Source: Hamiltosporidium magnivora (Eukaryota; Microsporidia; Dubosqiidae). Taken from it: a stretch of 12,000 nt of DNA. The stretch lies in assembly GCA_004325065.1 (NCBI GenBank), contig PITI01000473.1, positions 1 through 12,000 of the forward strand, read 5' to 3'. Position numbers and translations under genes: made by a program. Numbering within the stretch: the stretch's first letter is position 1; the number at the start of each line of letters is the position of its first letter. The notes beneath the pieces were generated by a model. The model had not been told where the DNA came from and did not search any database. It saw only the letters and a program-made list of their open reading frames with translations. Shown in pieces: positions 8,861 to 12,000 of the stretch.

Positions 8861-9545
8861 CTAGCCTCTTTTTCGATAATAAGAAATTGTTTCGACTGCC
8901 TTCTTAAGTACTATTGATTGTATATATGCCTCTACATACATTGGTACTTGTAATATTTTAGCATAGTTCTTATGATATTTTGTCACAATACCCTCCCAAG
9001 TCACCACATAAGGGATTATCTCTACATTACATTTATAAATAAAACGTAAAACCTTTGCTAATATGTCATTCTTCCTAAGTTTTTCAGTTTCAACTATTTA
9101 AAGGGAATATTGGGAAAATCCCTACTTCAAGGAGTGTTAGCAGACTGGTCTTCCAATTCTAAAATAAATATTTCGGGGCTATTATTCTGAATCTTGACAT
9201 ACGTTTTTATCCATGATGTCCATTCTTATCTTTGCATACTCGTTATCAAGAATTTCAGGAACTGAATCGCTCTTAATCTGTTTTAAAGACTTAAAATTAT
9301 ATATATTTTTGAAGAGAAGCTGCGCAAAATTAATCCCTTCATTACTGTGTCTGGACATGTCTTTTCCTAATATTTTCTTAGGTCGCTTTGCTAGATAATC
9401 TACAGTTTTACTAGACCAACCGCAGCCATGACACATACGTTCTGCTCTTAAGAAAACATTCCAATCCTGGGTATAGCAAACCACCGTTTTGCCACATGGC
9501 CTAATATTCGCTTTCTTCAGCAATCTAGAACAGTCACCAACATTT
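8861..9545 (-). pseudogene. Zinc-knuckle and restriction-like endonuclease remnant of the retroelement
   Basis: The frame ending at TAA 9182-9184 is open from about 9545 (at least 120 codons; the first start-like codon, at 9523, is a TTG and not a real start). It carries YTQDWNVFL, then CHGCGWSSKTVDYLAKRP, then MSRHSNEGINFAQLL and KSDSVPEILDNEYAKIRMD. The knuckle should be C-x2-C-x7/8-H-x4-C. Here both first cysteines remain, but His is Tyr and the last Cys is Pro. The nuclease continues in shifted frames: SPEIFILELE (expected PD, here PE), then LLEVGI at 9137-9120 (expected IEVGI). From 9097 to TAG 8861-8863 come 78 open codons with ETEKLRKNDILAKVLRF, IIPYVVTWEGIVTKYHKNY and YVEAYIQSIVLKKAVET. 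Two frameshifts and altered catalytic and zinc residues make it non-functional. The plus-strand ORF within 9213-9398 is its shadow. Confidence 0.75.
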
Positions 9546-9725
9546 ATAATCTCATTTTTTCTTGCATTTTATATAACATTGAGAAAAAGTTTATGTTTTT
9601 TAGATTTCGTTATATAGTGCTGCAAGCTGAGCTTCTTCTGCACTCTTCTTTGTGATCTCTCTTTTCAACCTATACTCTTTTTTTAAAACTTTTTATTGAT
9701 GTAAGGGTGAGGTTGTTAGTATTTT

Positions 9726-9842
9726 TCACCATATAGATTCTGCTCTTCTAGTAGATATTTTTTTACTTTTTTCTAGAAAATCCAAAAGTTCAGAGCATAT
9801 TTTCATTTCGCCACTCGAGACTATGAAAGCTTCTTCTAAGTT
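9726..9842 (-). pseudogene. Thumb-to-knuckle linker remnant of the retroelement
   Basis: Thirty-eight open codons lie on the minus strand, with EEAFIVSSGEMKICSELLDF and LEKSKKISTRRAESIW, ending at TGA 9726-9728. The position between the thumb and the zinc knuckle, and the helical charged character, fit the linker of RLE-type elements. I assign it mainly from its place. A shorter scrap (EEAQLAALYNEI) follows at about 9640-9603 in another frame. Confidence 0.45.
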
Positions 9843-9986
9843 CTATTCTAGAAAGGAACAAATTTTCTTTACATTTTGGAAAACGATAAGCCTTTTTTTA
9901 CCAACAACACATGCAATGCCTCATATAACATGAAGAAATTAGGCGATTAAAGTCAAGTACTCTTATGAGATAGTTTATTTAAGATA

Positions 9987-10401
9987 TCACATGTTGATTA
10001 AATCGAGAAAATATTTTTTGTTATTTAATCTAGCGTAGGGAAGTCTTTCAACCCTTAATATCAGTTTAATCTGTACTTTTTCGAATGACTTACTTGTTTA
10101 AATTTCTCTGGTACCTTCTATTATTCCAAGGTATAAATAAACACATATTCCTTCAAGAAGAGTAGCTTTAGTTTCGTAACACGCATCATTTGTCGATAGC
10201 TTCTTTTTGTTATATCCCTAAGCTAATTACATTTGTCGTAAACTCAGTTTTGACAATAGATCAACACCTCTTAAATGAATATTTCTTTTATTCCTAAGAA
10301 GGAGGGAAAATGAAACAAAACAGAAGACCCTTATTAAATAAAAAATTTTCATTTATACTTCTCCATGCCGGCACACGGCAAAGAATTTTTTCACTTTTTA
10401 A
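9987..10401 (-). pseudogene. Reverse transcriptase palm/thumb remnant of the retroelement
   Basis: The frame 10401-10294 (36 residues, ending KGLLFCFIFPPS) resembles the LLFCLxxxPLS strand that follows the GDSLSP motif of LINE reverse transcriptases. Next comes 10260-10210 (TEFTTNVISLGI), shifted in frame, like the helix before the K-S-A-T motif. Then 10217-9987 has 76 codons with one stop (TAA 10098-10100): KKKLSTNDACYETKATLLEG, then YLYLGIIEG, then FEKVQIKLILRVERL and YARLNNKKYFLDLINM. The last parts match the 'YKYLGI' motif and the start of the thumb (ARLNxRNxFxAIN) in this class. The gap between the first two segments is shorter than the family's usual spacing, and no YxDD is visible, so the active site appears deleted. 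Confidence 0.65.
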
Positions 10402-10529
10402 TTAGTCCTAGCATCGGTGCATTTTTTATACAAGAAATCCCTTAATCAAAATTTCTATATGGGATAATACGTTCAAAAGAAGCTACTTTCACATTTAAAA
10501 ATCCTTATTTACTCCTGATTAAAAACCAT

Positions 10530-11483
10530 CGATCCTTAGATGCCCAATTTTGCGTAAAAAACGAATTCGAAAGAAAGGAAAATAATATAATTTTTTATTT
10601 TTAAAGAGCACGAAACACCAGATCGTTTAAATTACACGAAAATTTTTTATTTAATATGATCACAAAGCACTTGTGAAATTATTGTTGTATATATTATTTT
10701 CAACATAATTTCATAAAAAAACATGCTGTTGATTTGCACTTCAAATAAAAAATCTCAAATTAAAACTAGAAAAGAAATTTTGTATAGAATCTAAAGAAAA
10801 TAAAAACATTTTAAATCTGAAACACGAAAAAGCCACGAAAAAATGCGGTTTTGTTGTAAATATGAGTAAAAACGTACGCGGTGGAGATGCTATAAAAAAA
10901 ATTAAACCAATTTATCGACAATATTAAGCAGTATATTCTTGAAAAAGATATTGAAACAAGTGTTTTTAGAATTTCAGGTAAATATGGTGTTAAAAAGGCA
11001 GTCTCATATTCTCTGAGAGATAATGGTCGATATAGTCTAAGGTATTAACAATAAATGATAATTCTAGTATATTCACGGCATATATCAGAAATAAGTTAAC
11101 TGGAATGGTGCCAGAATATATATATAAAGAGCTTCTACAAGCATTTAAGGGCTCTGGAGATGCTAAATCAGTTAAATGGTAGTGATATATTAGATTTTGA
11201 TTAGATGATAAGGATAGAGAGTTTTTGGTACATTTAAAACGAATCTCTGAACAGATTGAAAATTTTAAAGACTATAACAAGATGCCATTAGATGCTCTTG
11301 TAAAAAAAATTTAATCCAACTATATCCCGAACTATAGACATTATGACTTGAAAATAGTTAAAAAGCAAACCGACTAAAAAAAGAATTATTCGAATAAGAT
11401 AGGAACAAGGCATTTTAGATGATTTCAATACCATGCTTTTAAGCGTTGAATTACAAATAGGTAATTATAGTTTTCTTCCATAA
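10530..11483 (+). pseudogene. Broken RhoGAP-domain protein gene
   Basis: RhoGAP proteins speed GTP hydrolysis by Rho-family GTPases through an arginine finger and act on actin, polarity and cell-surface signalling. Plus-strand pieces in order: 10733-10927 (KCGFVVNMSK, then VRGGDAIKK), like the 'FG-x-L' entry of the domain; 10896-11048 (FIDNIKQYILEKDIETSVFR, then ISGKYGVKK), where FRISG matches the GIFRxSG finger loop with the Arg at 10968-10970; 11036-11182 (FTAYIRNKLTGMVPEYIYKE), like the ALLKxYLRELPEPL helix; 11201-11314 (EFLVHLKRISEQI, DYNKMPLDALVKK), with the NKM motif at 11276-11284; and 11310-11351 (FNPTISR), like FGPTI. A tail at 11409-11483 (ILDDFNTMLLSVELQIGNYS) ends at TAA. About four frameshifts and several stops break it. 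Fragments upstream at 10530-10730 (NEFERKENNIIFYF, KEHETPDRLNYTKIFYLI) may be its N-terminal part. Divergent from the retroelement. Confidence 0.6.
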
Positions 11484-11796
11484 TACATTTTTTTAAATAG
11501 AGTTTGGCATGAGTCTAGGTCATAAGCCAAATCTATTTAATACTTCTATTTATTTTTACTACAATATTTTTTTAAATAAATCATTTATCATATAAATACG
11601 GTTAAATGTACTTTTATTTCATTTTTTTAATCTAAGCCAATGTGTACATTTTATAAAGTTTACATTATAATTCATTTTTAAAAGCATTGTATGAATGTAA
11701 TTCATTGTAATATTATAAATCTAAAGAAAATTTCAATTTAAAAAAAAATCTTTCATCTTGTAATTGGTTAGGGTTATCAAATAGATACTAAATTAA
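11484..11796. other. AT-rich intergenic stretch
   Basis: Very AT-rich, with partial inverted and direct repetition of a TTACATTATAATTCATT-like word around 11660-11715. No coding-like segment, RNA gene or clear promoter is visible. Confidence 0.4.
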
Positions 11797-12000
11797 AACG
11801 TAAAAACCATAATGATATATTTTGATATAAAATTTCATACAAATTTTTTTACATTAAAACAAATTTGGTATATATATTACCGAGCAAATATAACAAGACA
11901 TGTTAGCAAAAAATTAAGATATAATTTCTGCAAATACTGTGCAGACTTTTGCTGCGAATAGACTTATAGTTTCATAACGATTTTGCTGAATATTCCCACG
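11797..12000 (+). pseudogene. Cys-rich open segment running off the right edge
   Basis: A plus-strand frame is open from 11797, with an ATG at 11812, to TAG 11959-11961. The 49-residue reading ends in YNFCKYCADFCCE, with four cysteines in ten residues (C-x2-C-x3-C-C). After the TAG the same frame stays open to the end of the window. It could be a very small gene, or more likely the 5' part of another decayed gene with one stop. The CxxC pair hints at metal binding, but nothing identifies a family. Confidence 0.3.

Larger units (their letters stand above)
8601..10401 (-). mobile_element. Degenerate non-LTR retrotransposon with restriction-like endonuclease, 5'-truncated
   Basis: This is the 3' half of a LINE-type element read on the minus strand. 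In order it shows the end of the palm domain, the thumb with a YxYLGI motif, a linker, a zinc-knuckle region, a restriction-like (RLE) nuclease and a C-terminal tail. Elements of the R2/R4/Dong type have this order: one ORF with RT followed by CCHC knuckle and RLE. The RLE part matches, from memory, the C-terminus of reverse transcriptases annotated in microsporidian genomes. About 600 codons are represented. The frame is broken at least six times and carries many stops. The palm catalytic box (F/Y-x-DD) is not found and seems lost in a deletion near 10290-10260. No 5' half is recognisable beyond about 10401. It is inactive. Confidence 0.75.

Noticed and set aside
9213..9398. Plus-strand 61-codon open frame
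   Set aside because: It lies antisense to the retroelement knuckle/nuclease segment, whose minus-strand reading matches a known protein type.
1..12000. CRISPR array, integron, phage or bacterial mobile system
   Set aside because: No regularly spaced repeats, no bacterial-type gene order or ribosome binding sites, and the recognisable domains are eukaryotic.
1..12000. Alternative genetic code (reassigned stop codons) to explain the broken frames
   Set aside because: TAA, TAG and TGA all occur inside the remnants, frameshifts also occur, and key residues are lost, so recoding alone would not restore the genes.

Overview
The window is extremely AT-rich (about three quarters A+T or more over most of its length). 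It contains no intact long gene, no rRNA or tRNA, no CRISPR array and no bacterial-type operon. Two broken genes can be assigned to families. The first is the 3' half of a non-LTR retrotransposon polyprotein with a C-terminal restriction-like endonuclease, of the type I know from microsporidian genomes. The second is a RhoGAP-domain protein. Eukaryotic domains, extreme AT content and this retroelement type together suggest a gene-poor, repeat-bearing region of a microsporidian or similar compact, AT-rich eukaryote. The genus cannot be named from this sequence.

Layout. At 1-315 the tail of a broken plus-strand gene enters from the left edge. At 841-1524 a decayed plus-strand reading frame carries a YNTPSGK segment that faintly recalls polyprenyl synthases. 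At 2130-2748 there is a decayed minus-strand gene. At 3173-4300 one plus-strand frame runs for about 375 codons with only 14 internal stops, and it meets a minus-strand open segment (4325-4588) tail to tail. At 4836-5430 lies a broken minus-strand gene for an Asn/Ser/Lys-rich protein. At 5949-6168 there is a sharply bounded island of roughly 44% GC, probably a fragment of foreign or mobile DNA. At 6484-7872 a long minus-strand gene remnant of unknown function is present. The retrotransposon remnant (minus strand) occupies 8601-10401, and the RhoGAP remnant (plus strand) lies divergently beside it at 10530-11483. At 11797-12000 a Cys-rich open segment runs towards the right edge.

The main result is that the 'empty' DNA is mostly a graveyard. 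At least six stretches keep one strand and often one frame over hundreds of bases, while carrying scattered stops and one-base shifts, several of them at A-runs. I see no operon-like cooperation among genes. The alternative that must be excluded is uncorrected homopolymer error in the assembly, but the many in-frame TAA/TGA/TAG codons and the replaced key residues argue for real decay.
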